A stretch of 64,000 nucleotides of DNA from Cytobacillus sp. NJ13 (GCA_030348385.1 JAUCFP010000006.1:5227720-5291719), one strand, 5' to 3'. Shown: positions 1 through 7,851, counted from the first letter of the stretch. The notes: generated from the sequence alone by a model not told the origin. A program made the numbers and translations.

Positions 1-92
1 ATAGACCACCAGTTTAATAAAAATATTCCCTCAGCTGCTAACAATCGCCACTCCGGCAAGGTTTTCATATGATAATAGGAAAGCTTCAAAAC

Positions 93-108
93 TGGCATGA
101 TTCTTGCA
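93..108 (+). promoter_or_regulatory. Sigma-54 (SigL) -24/-12 promoter of kamA
   Basis: TGGCATGATTCTTGCA matches the sigma-54 consensus TGGCAC-N5-TTGCA, with the GG and GC dinucleotides at the obligatory 10-nt separation. It lies about 40 bp upstream of the kamA start. Sigma-54 promoters need an enhancer-binding activator. As I recall, the kam (lysine degradation) locus of the B. cereus group is sigma-54/KamR dependent, which fits. The activator site would lie in the first 90 bases or outside the window. Confidence 0.85.
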
Positions 109-146
109 GTATGTATTTGAAAGAAATCCATATAGGGGGAATTTAA

Positions 147-1577
147 ATGAAGAACTTTTTATATAAACCGGATCGGCACTGGAAAGACATTGAGCTGTGG
201 AAGGATGTCACAGAAGAACAATGGAATGATTGGCTTTGGCAGCTGACAAATACAATTCGCACTGTTGATGATCTGAAGAAAGTCATAAATCTCACTCAGG
301 ATGAGGAAGAAGGGGTGAGGATCTCGACCAGGACGATTCCGCTGAACATTACACCTTATTATGCTTCACTAATGAATCCGGATGATCCGCGATGTCCGAT
401 TAGAATGCAATCGGTACCAATTTCAAAAGAAATATATAAAACAAAATATGACCTTGAAGATCCTTTGCATGAAGATGAAGATTCACCTGTCCCTGGCCTG
501 ACGCACCGTTATCCTGATCGTGTCTTATTTTTAGTGACAAACCAATGCTCCATGTATTGCCGCTATTGTACAAGGAGGAGATTTTCCGGTCAAATTGGCA
601 TGGGAGTACCGAAAAAACAGCTTGATGCAGCGATCAGCTATATCAGGAGTGCCCCTCAGGTTAGAGACGTTCTTATATCTGGCGGGGATGGACTTTTAAT
701 CAATGACAATATCCTTGAATACATTCTGAAGAATTTGCGGGAAATCGATCATGTTGAAATCATCAGAATCGGCACGAGGGCACCGGTTGTATTTCCGCAG
801 CGGATTACCGAAAATTTATGCAATATCCTGAAAAAGTATCATCCGGTATGGCTAAATACACATTTTAATACTTCTATTGAAATTACCGAAGATTCTAAGA
901 GAGCATGTGAGATGCTGGCAAATGCCGGTGTTCCAGTTGGCAACCAATCCGTTATTTTGGCGGGCATAAACGACAGCGTTCCAATTATGAAAAAACTAAT
1001 GCATGACCTTGTTAAAATCCGGGTCCGGCCTTATTACATTTATCAATGTGATCTATCTGAAGGCATTGGCCATTTCCGCGCACCAGTTTCAAAAGGGCTT
1101 GAGATCATTGAGGGATTAAGAGGGCATACTTCGGGATATGCGGTTCCAACTTTTGTTGTGGACGCGCCTGGGGGAGGCGGAAAAATCTCCTTGCAGCCGA
1201 ATTACCTGATATCACAAAGTGCCGATAAAGTGGTCCTTCGTAATTTTGAAGGAGTCATAACCACTTATCCGGAGCCGGAAAACTATGTTCCTGGCCGTGC
1301 TGAAGGGTATTTTAAAGAAGTTTACCCGGAAATGGATGAAAAACGGTCCAATGTCGGAATAGCCGCGCTGATGAATGATCAGCAGTTTAATCTTGTACCT
1401 GAAGGGCTTGCAAGACTTGACCGCCGAGAAAAATATGAAAGCGATCCGTCCCATAGTTCATTGAAGGATAAACGTGACAAACGGGATGAACTAAAGGAAA
1501 AGAAATTCAATGCCCAGCAGACGAAGCAGAATCCATCAGCTGAAACGGATGCCGAGACGGCAGCGGCAAAGGAATAG
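147..1577 (+). CDS. kamA: Lysine 2,3-aminomutase (radical SAM, PLP)
   Basis: KamA interconverts L-lysine and L-beta-lysine in the cytoplasm, the first step of a lysine degradation route. The 476-residue protein has the radical-SAM cysteine motif C134-x3-C138-x2-C141 (CSMYCRYC) and a glycine-rich PGGGGK segment whose Lys346 is the expected PLP-binding lysine. The C-terminal 50 residues are charged and low-complexity, a variable tail in this family. The ATG follows GGGGGAA. The gene stands behind a sigma-54 promoter and is followed after 10 bp by a yokU-like gene, an arrangement common in Bacillus. Length and motifs are typical, and I am confident of the function. Confidence 0.95.
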   Translation: MKNFLYKPDRHWKDIELWKDVTEEQWNDWLWQLTNTIRTVDDLKKVINLTQDEEEGVRISTRTIPLNITPYYASLMNPDDPRCPIRMQSVPISKEIYKTKYDLEDPLHEDEDSPVPGLTHRYPDRVLFLVTNQCSMYCRYCTRRRFSGQIGMGVPKKQLDAAISYIRSAPQVRDVLISGGDGLLINDNILEYILKNLREIDHVEIIRIGTRAPVVFPQRITENLCNILKKYHPVWLNTHFNTSIEITEDSKRACEMLANAGVPVGNQSVILAGINDSVPIMKKLMHDLVKIRVRPYYIYQCDLSEGIGHFRAPVSKGLEIIEGLRGHTSGYAVPTFVVDAPGGGGKISLQPNYLISQSADKVVLRNFEGVITTYPEPENYVPGRAEGYFKEVYPEMDEKRSNVGIAALMNDQQFNLVPEGLARLDRREKYESDPSHSSLKDKRDKRDELKEKKFNAQQTKQNPSAETDAETAAAKE

Positions 1578-1587
1578 GAGGCTAAGA

Positions 1588-1881
1588 ATGCAAATTAAAT
1601 GCGCATGGTGTGAAAGCCCAAATATAAATGAGAGCAGGGAAACTGTTTATTGGGAGCTGCCTGATGGAACAAGGGCCATCCAAATCAATGAGACACCTTC
1701 CATTTCCTGCAGCGATTGTGATATGGTTTACCAGTCCGATGATCTTGTTAAGGAGATTGAGGACCAACTATTTTTAATTGATGCGAAAAAGATCGGAAAA
1801 GAAATAAATTTTGAAAAATTGATGGAGCAGCCGAGGCTGCTGAAGCGAAATTATTTCGATTTCTCTTCCTATGATAAGTAA
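1588..1881 (+). CDS. yokU: YokU-like zinc-ribbon protein
   Basis: This 97-residue protein has two CxxC pairs (C5/C8 and C41/C44) that should form a zinc ribbon, and no other recognisable domain. The ATG at 1588 is chosen because GGAG sits 8 nt upstream; a longer frame runs back into the kamA tail but lacks a ribosome binding site. It lies 10 bp after kamA and is probably co-transcribed. YokU-like proteins are repeatedly found next to kamA in Bacillaceae, but I know of no demonstrated function. The zinc ribbon suggests nucleic-acid or protein binding, which is inference. Confidence 0.75.
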   Translation: MQIKCAWCESPNINESRETVYWELPDGTRAIQINETPSISCSDCDMVYQSDDLVKEIEDQLFLIDAKKIGKEINFEKLMEQPRLLKRNYFDFSSYDK

Positions 1882-1888
1882 GTGATAA

Positions 1889-2112
1889 GGGCTCGAGGTC
1901 ATAAGACGAGCCGGCCAAAAGGTTAAAGAACAACCTTTCAGCCGGCTCGTCTTATGCTTGAGGCCCGCAGGACATGGAAGGCTTCGTCAGCATAAACATC
2001 GCACGACCGAAAGCGATAGCTTTTGGGAGGATGCGGGTCAAGCAGACGTTGCCACAGGACGTGGCGCTTTTAGTCTGCGTTCCTTTATAAGCGGGCGCCT
2101 TCCGCTTTTCTT
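1889..2112. repeat. Dispersed palindromic repeat, copy A
   Basis: The element contains CTCGAGGTCATAAG, a perfect 16-bp inverted repeat (1900-1915 with 1941-1956) and a terminal GGCGCCTTCCGCTTTTC. Inside the loop is a second stem, AAAGGTT/AACCTTT, around AAAGAAC. The copy near 52.2 kb has the same architecture with compensating changes. A roughly 90-bp GC-rich segment before the 3' end is absent from the other copies. It separates yokU from yozE and may double as a terminator. No coding potential is visible. Confidence 0.7.
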
Positions 2113-2194
2113 ATGAATTAGTAGACGAACTGAGCACATTTCAATTATAGTAGAAAATAAATTAATGAACGACAGAAAAAAGGAAGGCGTTAGT

Positions 2195-2416
2195 ATGTCC
2201 AAAACTTTCTATCACTTTTTAATGAAGTACAGGCACCCTGCACCGAAGGATCACATCAGCCGTTTTGCCAATGATGCTTATGAGGATCACAGCTTTCCGA
2301 AAACAGCCTATGATTATGATGAGATCAGCTCTTACCTTGAAATGAATGGAAGTTATCCTGAGAGCATGTCTGTATTTGATGAAGTCTGGGAATTGTATAT
2401 TCTTTCTGAAAGCTAA
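2195..2416 (+). CDS. yozE: YozE family protein (UPF0346)
   Basis: This is a 73-residue soluble protein of unknown function. The core (FANDAYEDHSFPK, then DYDEISSYLEMNG) matches what I remember of B. subtilis YozE, and the length is the same (about 74). The ATG at 2195 follows AAAGGAAGGCG; an in-frame ATG 30 bp upstream has no ribosome binding site. Its neighbours (yokU-like upstream, yodN-like and yozD downstream) reproduce the B. subtilis neighbourhood and strengthen the assignment. It is monocistronic, with a hairpin and T-run near 2433-2460. Confidence 0.85.
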   Translation: MSKTFYHFLMKYRHPAPKDHISRFANDAYEDHSFPKTAYDYDEISSYLEMNGSYPESMSVFDEVWELYILSES

Positions 2417-2585
2417 ATGATTTCTTGGAAACACTCCGTCTATTGGAGTGTTTTTTTATTTGAAATCAATTCAGGACGTCTGCGCTTTTTGCTTGATTGT
2501 GATGAACGTACGGACGATTTTCATAAAAAGTGCATATACTATTGTATTCAATACTCACGACTCAGTCATTGAGAGGATGGAGGAA

Positions 2586-3281
2586 ATGAGCAAAAAGAAG
2601 AAACCAAAGTACAAAATCGGTGATACAGTCGTGATCACTATTTATGGTACAGTCGGAAAAGTAACAGATGTGAAATGGCTAGATGATATGTACGTCTATG
2701 AAGTCAATAAAAGCGAAGGTCTATATATGGAATCCAGCCTTCAAATGCTGTCTGAGTATGAAGGTGAGATTATGGAAAAGGAACATATTGACATCGAATA
2801 TAAATACTTTTTTGGCGACCTTGTCCAAGTCAAGGGGTATGGTTCGGATCTTTTCAAAATAGTAGGCTTCAGGACGGAAATTTGGAGATACAAAGAAGAT
2901 GCATGGGAAGATGTTATATATGAGCTTTCGAGAATAAATGACGGGGAATGGCTGGAGGCAGGCGAGGAAGAGCTGACACTCGTTGCGGATGCTGAAAGTG
3001 CAGATGCTTTTATCCAGAAGCTGGGACTCCTTTATATGATCAACAAAAAAGAAAAGCTGCCTGAATTAAAGGAATCCGCTCATTCATTCCGCAAGGCAGA
3101 AAAGGAATTGCTTGAAGGCATAAAAGAAAGAAAAGTGCTGATTGATGGTTTGCTTGATATATATAATGATTATCGTATTCTTTTTGAAATGTTTCAGGAT
3201 GATGAGTATAAGCATATCATGCGGGTTATACTCAGAAAACTTAAGCATATTGCCAATAATGATGATAAGAGCACTGTTTAA
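2586..3281 (+). CDS. yodN: YodN-like conserved protein of unknown function
   Basis: This 231-residue protein opens with a basic stretch and a small beta-rich module (KIGDTVVITIYGTVGKVTDVKW) resembling SH3/KOW-like folds, followed by a second similar region near residue 75 (FFGDLVQVKGYG). The C-terminal third is charged and helical. I associate it with B. subtilis YodN from remembered sequence and from position between yozE and yozD; no function is known to me. ATG 2586 was chosen with GAGAGG 9 nt upstream; ATG 2577 is also possible. Confidence 0.7.
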   Translation: MSKKKKPKYKIGDTVVITIYGTVGKVTDVKWLDDMYVYEVNKSEGLYMESSLQMLSEYEGEIMEKEHIDIEYKYFFGDLVQVKGYGSDLFKIVGFRTEIWRYKEDAWEDVIYELSRINDGEWLEAGEEELTLVADAESADAFIQKLGLLYMINKKEKLPELKESAHSFRKAEKELLEGIKERKVLIDGLLDIYNDYRILFEMFQDDEYKHIMRVILRKLKHIANNDDKSTV

Positions 3282-3307
3282 AAACAGCTCAGTGGTTTAA
3301 GCTCTTT

Positions 3308-3469
3308 TTAGAGCCAAGTGATTAGGAGATACAGTAAAAACGGGATGCCAAACCATATGACCAGCTTAAACCAGGCATTTAATAGATTGCTATAAAGATT
3401 TATGATGGAGCTTTCTTCACGATTGACATCTTCTTTAATTATTAGGGCCAGTCTGGATATACTTGACAT
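3308..3469 (-). CDS. Small single-pass membrane protein (53 aa)
   Basis: The reading frame starts at ATG 3469 after a very strong site, GAGGAGGAGCGAC, on the minus strand. The product has an amphipathic N-terminal half (MSSISRLALIIKEDVNREES) and a hydrophobic C-terminal helix from about residue 31 (AWFKLVIWFGIPFLLYLLI), predicting a tail-anchored or single-pass membrane peptide. It stands opposite its neighbours in the gap between the yodN-like gene and yozD, and its stop lies within the hairpin region that follows the yodN-like gene. I do not recognise a family. The ribosome binding site and helix are the main evidence for coding. Confidence 0.6.
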   Translation of the reverse strand: MSSISRLALIIKEDVNREESSIINLYSNLLNAWFKLVIWFGIPFLLYLLITWL

Positions 3470-3644
3470 GTCGCTCCTCCTCAATTACTGAATAAAATGG
3501 ATCCTTATTAGCTGCTTATCCTATATGTATGTCCTTACTAGAGAAAAATGCACTGTAAGACAAAATAAAGAATTACTTTTCTGAAAGTTGTTTTGCATGA
3601 ATCCAGTCAGTGCTTCATACATTTTGTACAAAGGGGGCGTTGCT

Positions 3645-3818
3645 GTGAAGGAAATAGAGGTAGTAATAGATACGGAAGAAATTGCTGAGTTTTTCTTTCA
3701 TGAGCTGGCAAAAAGAGGTTATGTTCCTACTGAAGGAGAATTGGATGAACTTGCAGATATCACATTTGAATACCTCCTGCAAAAGTGCATCATTGATGAA
3801 GAAATTGAAGACGACTAA
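3645..3818 (+). CDS. yozD: YozD family protein
   Basis: This is a 57-residue acidic protein (VIDTEEIAEFFFHELAKRGY, then a D/E-rich tail) that I recognise as YozD-like. Function is unknown. The start is GTG 3645 with AAAGGGGGCG upstream; an upstream in-frame ATG at 3588 has no ribosome binding site and would add a hydrophobic leader absent from the family. A strong terminator follows directly, so the gene is monocistronic. Confidence 0.8.
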   Translation: MKEIEVVIDTEEIAEFFFHELAKRGYVPTEGELDELADITFEYLLQKCIIDEEIEDD

Positions 3819-3823
3819 TATAG

Positions 3824-3857
3824 AAAAATGACGAGGAAAGGTGCTCGTCATTTTTTT
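3824..3857 (+). terminator. Rho-independent terminator after yozD
   Basis: A 12-bp stem AAAAATGACGAG / CTCGTCATTTTT encloses an 8-nt loop and ends in seven T residues. The next 300 bp up to spo0M hold no gene I can support; the only signal there is the ECF-type promoter at 3996-4022. Confidence 0.9.
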
Positions 3858-3995
3858 GCGGAGCAGCAGGAGCATCAAGCACATACATATTCTGAAACAT
3901 CGAATAAAAGCACACATCATCTTTCAAGAAAACGCTTAGAAATGATAAAGCAAATTCCGCAAATATAAAAAATATCCGGCAGCACATCAAAAAAA

Positions 3996-4022
3996 TGAAA
4001 CTTTTCTTGTTATGAGCACGTA
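3996..4022 (+). promoter_or_regulatory. Candidate SigW-type ECF promoter of spo0M
   Basis: TGAAAC-N17-CGTA matches the SigW-family consensus (TGAAAC-N16/17-CGTA) and is preceded by an A-run. It lies about 136 bp upstream of the spo0M start with no intervening gene. I recall B. subtilis spo0M being placed in the SigW regulon as well as under SigH, which is consistent. Confidence 0.6.
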
Positions 4023-4157
4023 TATCTAAATGAAACAAGTGCTTTGTGTTATATATAGTAAAGACTGCCGGAAATGTTTAAAAAAGTTGGCCGGCTTGAA
4101 GGTAAATCTTCAATTGGGAAAGAAATAAAATAAAAAAAGAACTAGGGAGAGAAGCAT

Positions 4158-4928
4158 ATGTCATTTTTTAATAAGGTCCTGGCAAGTGTGGGAATTGGAT
4201 CGGCAAAAGTCGATACGAAACTTGAAAAGGATTCAGCAGCCCCAGGTGAAGTCCTCAGAGGCGTTGTCGAGATTACAGGGGGAAGCACCGAACAGAAAAT
4301 CGATGATATTTATCTTTCATTGAATACTACTTATATTAAAGAATCAGATGATAAAAAATATACAGTCTCCGGTTTGATTGACCGTTTCAGGCTTGCTCAA
4401 TCCTTCACCCTGGCTGCGAATGAACGAAAGGAGATTCCATTTACCTTTAACCTTCCAGCTGACACACCTTTGTCTTTTGGGAAAACAAAAATTTGGGTGG
4501 CGACTGGGCTGGATATAAAAAACGCGGTGGATCCTGCCGATAAGGATTATATTCGAGTTGTGGCAAACCCGCTAATGGATTCTGTATTGAACGCTGTTTC
4601 GAGTATGGGATTCCGTTTGCGGGAAGCAGAATGCGAACAGGCTCCGCACCGCCTCCGCAGAAGGCTGCCGTTTATACAAGAGTTTGAATTTGTTCCAGTC
4701 TCCGGTCCTTTCAGAGGAAAGCTGGATGAACTGGAAGTTGTATTTTTTCCACAGTCAAATGGAGAGACTGAGATCCTGATGCAAGTAGACCGCAAAGCGA
4801 GAGGGCTGGGCGGATTCCTGGCAGAAGCATTGGAAATGGATGAAGCCTTTGTCCGTTTCACTGTTACAAATGCAGATATTCCTTATATGCAGCAAAAGCT
4901 ACAGTCTGTCATTGCAAAATATGCTTAA
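4158..4928 (+). CDS. spo0M: Sporulation-control protein Spo0M
   Basis: Spo0M is an arrestin-like cytoplasmic protein that influences early sporulation and cell division. The 256-residue length equals that of B. subtilis Spo0M (about 258). The N-terminus (GIGSAKVDTKLEKDSAAPGE) begins the arrestin-type beta-sandwich and is typical of the family. The ATG is preceded by AGGGAGAGAAGC. A candidate SigW-type promoter lies upstream and a strong terminator immediately downstream, so the gene is a single transcription unit. The assignment is firm; the mechanism of action remains poorly known. Confidence 0.9.
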   Translation: MSFFNKVLASVGIGSAKVDTKLEKDSAAPGEVLRGVVEITGGSTEQKIDDIYLSLNTTYIKESDDKKYTVSGLIDRFRLAQSFTLAANERKEIPFTFNLPADTPLSFGKTKIWVATGLDIKNAVDPADKDYIRVVANPLMDSVLNAVSSMGFRLREAECEQAPHRLRRRLPFIQEFEFVPVSGPFRGKLDELEVVFFPQSNGETEILMQVDRKARGLGGFLAEALEMDEAFVRFTVTNADIPYMQQKLQSVIAKYA

Positions 4929-4941
4929 ATAAATGCTGACG

Positions 4942-4972
4942 AAAACGATGGGTGACGCCCATCGTTTTTTTA
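4942..4972 (+). terminator. Terminator after spo0M
   Basis: AAAACGATGGG and CCCATCGTTTT form an 11-bp stem followed by T residues. Because the stem has an A-run on its other side it can also stop transcription of the convergent glycerophosphodiesterase gene. Confidence 0.9.
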
Positions 4973-5003
4973 TGCTCAGACTGTGGCTGTGGAATGCATA
5001 TAG

Positions 5004-5861
5004 TTATGCCAGAAGTGTTTTTAAGAAATCCTGTCCTTTTAAAAATGGGGTGATTAACGCGTACATGATTGAGTCGGGAATTCTCTTCTCATCATCGGAA
5101 ATAATTCCATGAACACCGAGCCGCTGCATGTCTGCAAACTGGTATGGCTTGCTGATGGTCCACGAGTAAATCTCATAACCGAATAACTCAGCTTGGTTAA
5201 TGAAAGACTTGGAAAGTAAGAGATGGTGAACAGATAGGAAAGAGGCAAAATCGCGGTAGGATGCCAAATGAAACAAATCCAGGTGTTTGCTCAGCAGCAG
5301 GCCAGCAGGAATTTCGGGAGCAAGCTGGTGGAATTTTTTCATCTCATTAATATGAAAAGATTGGACTTTTATGTGATTGTCTGGTTTATAAGAATTTAGC
5401 ATGTCTGCCAGAGTTTCTGTCATGCCAGGCTGATTTTCAGGTGATTTCATTTCAATTATGATTCCTGTTTTTCCGCTGACTTTTTCTAATACTTCATTTA
5501 ATAATGGGATTTTTTCACCGGCAAACTCAGGAGAAAACCAAGATCCTGCATCAAGCTTTTTTATATCCTTAACCGTCAAATCCTCAATCAGCCCCTCGCC
5601 GTCGGTAGTGCGCAAAACATTAGCGTCATGGATAACGACTAGCTGATTATCCTTGCTCAGCCTTACATCTAACTCGATATAGTCAAAGCCCAATTCAATA
5701 GCTTTTTCAAAGGAGGCAAGCGTGTTTTCCGGTGCAAGTGCGGATGCGCCTCTGTGTGCGATAGACTGAAAAGGCATGAGAGGCTGAAAAAAATAAGAAA
5801 TAGTCATTATTACCAATCCGATAAGGATTGAATATATAACAGGCTTTTTAGATACCCACAA
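5004..5861 (-). CDS. Membrane-anchored glycerophosphodiester phosphodiesterase
   Basis: The enzyme should hydrolyse glycerophosphodiesters to glycerol 3-phosphate and an alcohol. It is 285 residues, with one N-terminal membrane helix (residues about 8-26) and then a GDPD barrel: the HRGASALAPENT motif carries the catalytic His-Arg, followed by the Glu/Asp metal site in YIELDVRLSKD and the second catalytic His in VVIHD. The start is TTG 5861, with GGGAGGTG seven bases upstream. A cre-like palindrome lies 55 bp upstream, suggesting carbon catabolite control, in keeping with the glp genes elsewhere in this window. Anchoring implies an extracellular-face substrate such as teichoic acid or phospholipid fragments. 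Confidence 0.85.
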   Translation of the reverse strand: MWVSKKPVIYSILIGLVIMTISYFFQPLMPFQSIAHRGASALAPENTLASFEKAIELGFDYIELDVRLSKDNQLVVIHDANVLRTTDGEGLIEDLTVKDIKKLDAGSWFSPEFAGEKIPLLNEVLEKVSGKTGIIIEMKSPENQPGMTETLADMLNSYKPDNHIKVQSFHINEMKKFHQLAPEIPAGLLLSKHLDLFHLASYRDFASFLSVHHLLLSKSFINQAELFGYEIYSWTISKPYQFADMQRLGVHGIISDDEKRIPDSIMYALITPFLKGQDFLKTLLA

Positions 5862-5915
5862 TTTTCATCACCTCCCGAGAAGACTTTTATACATAATATG
5901 CAGGTTAAACACTTT

Positions 5916-5929
5916 TGAAAGCGTTTTCT
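5916..5929. promoter_or_regulatory. Candidate cre (CcpA) site upstream of the GDPD gene
   Basis: TGAAAGCGTTTTCT agrees with the cre consensus TGWNANCGNTNWCA at 13 of 14 positions, failing only at the final A. It sits upstream of the minus-strand GDPD gene, within a plausible promoter region (TATTAT about 40 bp closer to the gene). Apart from this, 5880-6166 shows no gene. Confidence 0.55.
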
Positions 5930-6166
5930 TTATGAAAAAAACCGTGAATCGACAAAAGTAGTATTTTTTTGATGGAGGAAGCGACAAGAAAAATGGCTAA
6001 TTAAACAGTAATAGAAAATTGTTCTTAGAAATTTTGGCCGGCAAGTAAAAAAATGTCATAAAAAATGCTTTTAAAGACCTTATTCGTCAAAGCAGCTGAC
6101 AGATCACTGCGATTAATAAGTAAATAAGTCAAAAAAGCGGATGCATAGAAAAGAGGAGGATACCAA

Positions 6167-6475
6167 ATGCTGAAGGAATTAACAAGAATCAAAAGAAAAG
6201 AATATGATGTGACGATCTTTCAAACACCTAAATTTAGGGACAAAAAAGGCTTTCAGCAAGTATATCGCCTAAATGTCGAAGCACTAACCCATGTGGAATG
6301 TCTGGATTCAGTTTTTAGGAAGTTTAATGTGCATGACCGGATCCCTGGGGATTTTGATGGCCGATTTATTTCCACAGGGGATATACTCTATATTGATGAA
6401 GGCAGGAGAGGGCAATTTTATTACCAGCTAAAGCCGGGCGGCTGGGAAGAAGTTAATCGAATACATATACGCTAA
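6167..6475 (+). CDS. yodL: YodL family protein
   Basis: This 102-residue cytoplasmic protein carries the pattern YDVTIFQTP near the N-terminus and DRIPGDFDGRFISTGDILYI in the centre, ending GGWEEVNRIHIR, which I recognise as the YodL domain. B. subtilis YodL is a sporulation-associated protein reported to alter cell shape through the MreB system when expressed. The location next to deoD matches B. subtilis order. The ATG follows AGAGGAGGATACCAA. A terminator follows at once, so it is monocistronic. Confidence 0.7.
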   Translation: MLKELTRIKRKEYDVTIFQTPKFRDKKGFQQVYRLNVEALTHVECLDSVFRKFNVHDRIPGDFDGRFISTGDILYIDEGRRGQFYYQLKPGGWEEVNRIHIR

Positions 6476-6482
6476 ATGAAAA

Positions 6483-6517
6483 AGCAGGAGGTCAGTATAG
6501 CTCTCCTGCTTATTTTT
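6483..6517 (+). terminator. Terminator after yodL
   Basis: AGCAGGAG and CTCCTGCT pair across a 12-nt loop and are followed by TATTTTT. Confidence 0.85.
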
Positions 6518-6527
6518 ATTAAATATT

Positions 6528-6677
6528 TTATTCTGTTATGTTTGATCCCGGACTGTTTTTGCGTTTATTGGCAGTGTACTCCTTGCCGTGGGCTTCTTGC
6601 TCTGCAATAATTGCTTCAGCAGGAATATGATTATTTTTCTTTGGAGAATTTATACGGTTACGGTGCTTTTTGCCCAT
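6528..6677 (-). CDS. Small basic hypothetical protein (49 aa)
   Basis: The frame starts at ATG 6677 behind GGAGGGATTAG and encodes a lysine-, arginine- and asparagine-rich peptide (starts MGKKHRNRINSPKKNN, contains HIPAEAIIAEQEAHGKEY). It has no membrane segment or cysteine. Together with the next minus-strand gene it forms a pair of tiny basic proteins between yodL and deoD, 14 bp apart. Such peptides in Bacillus are often spore or nucleoid associated, but I cannot place this one in a family. Confidence 0.6.
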   Translation of the reverse strand: MGKKHRNRINSPKKNNHIPAEAIIAEQEAHGKEYTANKRKNSPGSNITE

Positions 6678-6691
6678 CCTAATCCCTCCGA

Positions 6692-6820
6692 TTATCGATT
6701 GCTTTTTGTTTTGACTGTTTTGGATGTATGAGGCTCGGTATTAGCCCTTGATGATGGATTTGTCTCATTGGCATGCTGAACGGCCTGCCTGATTTTTTTG
6801 CTCATTCCTTTTTGCGGCAT
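6692..6820 (-). CDS. Small basic hypothetical protein (42 aa)
   Basis: ATG 6820 is preceded by AAAGGAGGTTGTAATC, one of the best ribosome binding sites in the window. The product begins MPQKGMSKKIRQAVQHANE and ends in a Ser/Thr/Lys-rich tail with no hydrophobic segment. A longer in-frame start upstream is not supported by a binding site. It lies 14 bp before the 49-aa gene and is probably co-transcribed with it. Function unknown; a minor small acid-soluble or stress peptide is possible but unproven. Confidence 0.6.
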   Translation of the reverse strand: MPQKGMSKKIRQAVQHANETNPSSRANTEPHTSKTVKTKSNR

Positions 6821-6973
6821 GATTACAACCTCCTTTGGAAAAGCTAAAAATAGCTTGCCCTTACAGAAAAAAAACATGCCTTATGTAATTTGTTTCTAAG
6901 TGATGGCACATATGGTATAGTTTGACTTGGAAGCATTTACAGAGGCTTCAGAAATAATTTGGAGGTTTTGATT

Positions 6974-7678
6974 ATGAGCATACATATCGGTGCTAAAGAA
7001 AACGAAATTGCGGAAACGGTCCTGCTTCCTGGAGATCCTCTGCGTGCAAAATATATTGCAGAAACATTTCTGGAAAATGCAGAATGCTACAATGAAGTCC
7101 GCAACATGTTTGGCTATACTGGAACGTATAAAGGGAAACGCATATCAGTTCAGGGCACAGGCATGGGAGTTCCATCCATTTCTATCTATATTAATGAACT
7201 GATGCAGAGCTACAAGGTTCAAAACTTAATTAGAGTAGGCACATGCGGTGCGATTCAAAAAGATGTGAAAGTTAGGGATGTAATCCTGGCAATGAGCTCT
7301 TCTACAGACTCCCAAATGAATAGGCTGACTTTCGGAGGAGTTGACTTTGCGCCGACAGCTAACTTCGATCTTTTGAAAAAAGCTTATGATGCAGGTGTTG
7401 AAAAAGGATTAAACCTTAAAGTCGGAAATGTATTTACAGCAGATATGTTCTATAATGACAATGCTGATCACGAAAAATGGGCACAATATCAGATTTTGGC
7501 TATTGAGATGGAAACGGCTGCGCTATATACACTTGCAGCGAAGTTTGGCCGTAAGGCGCTTTCTGTCTTAACAGTCAGCGATCACATCCTAACAGGTGAG
7601 GAAACAACTTCTGAAGAAAGACAAACTACCTTCAATGAAATGATTGAAGTTGCACTTGAGGCTGCTGTTAAAGAATAA
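6974..7678 (+). CDS. deoD: Purine nucleoside phosphorylase DeoD
   Basis: DeoD phosphorolyses purine (deoxy)nucleosides to base and (deoxy)ribose 1-phosphate in the cytoplasm. The 234-residue length equals the hexameric DeoD family (233 in B. subtilis). Visible signatures are [13 protein letters not shown] near residue 20, the RVGTCGAIQ loop, and the EMETAALY segment that binds the nucleoside. ATG 6974 has GGAGG 8 nt upstream; an upstream ATG at 6959 lacks one. It is a single gene ending in a terminator. Confidence 0.95.
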   Translation: MSIHIGAKENEIAETVLLPGDPLRAKYIAETFLENAECYNEVRNMFGYTGTYKGKRISVQGTGMGVPSISIYINELMQSYKVQNLIRVGTCGAIQKDVKVRDVILAMSSSTDSQMNRLTFGGVDFAPTANFDLLKKAYDAGVEKGLNLKVGNVFTADMFYNDNADHEKWAQYQILAIEMETAALYTLAAKFGRKALSVLTVSDHILTGEETTSEERQTTFNEMIEVALEAAVKE

Positions 7679-7687
7679 AGGAAATGG

Positions 7688-7722
7688 AAACTGGTTCATT
7701 GAGAGCCAGTTTTATTTTTTTT
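7688..7722 (+). terminator. Terminator after deoD
   Basis: AAACTGG and CCAGTTT form a hairpin followed by a long T-rich tract. Confidence 0.8.
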
Positions 7723-7851
7723 TGAAATTTAAATAAAAAAATTAAAAAAATTCAAATCTGCAAAACGCAATTTGTGCCGTTTGTCCTGTTTTTTACACAA
7801 TTATGGACTAGTTGACTTGTAGTGTTAAAATAGTAATGGTGCAAAGAAAAA

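Noticed and set aside
1900..1956. An insertion sequence or att site at repeat copy A
   Set aside because: There is no transposase or integrase and no tRNA target nearby; a non-autonomous repeat explains the palindrome better.
3615..4038. Minus-strand frames across yozD and the following gap
   Set aside because: They are hydrophobic shadow frames without ribosome binding sites, and one runs through the yozD terminator.
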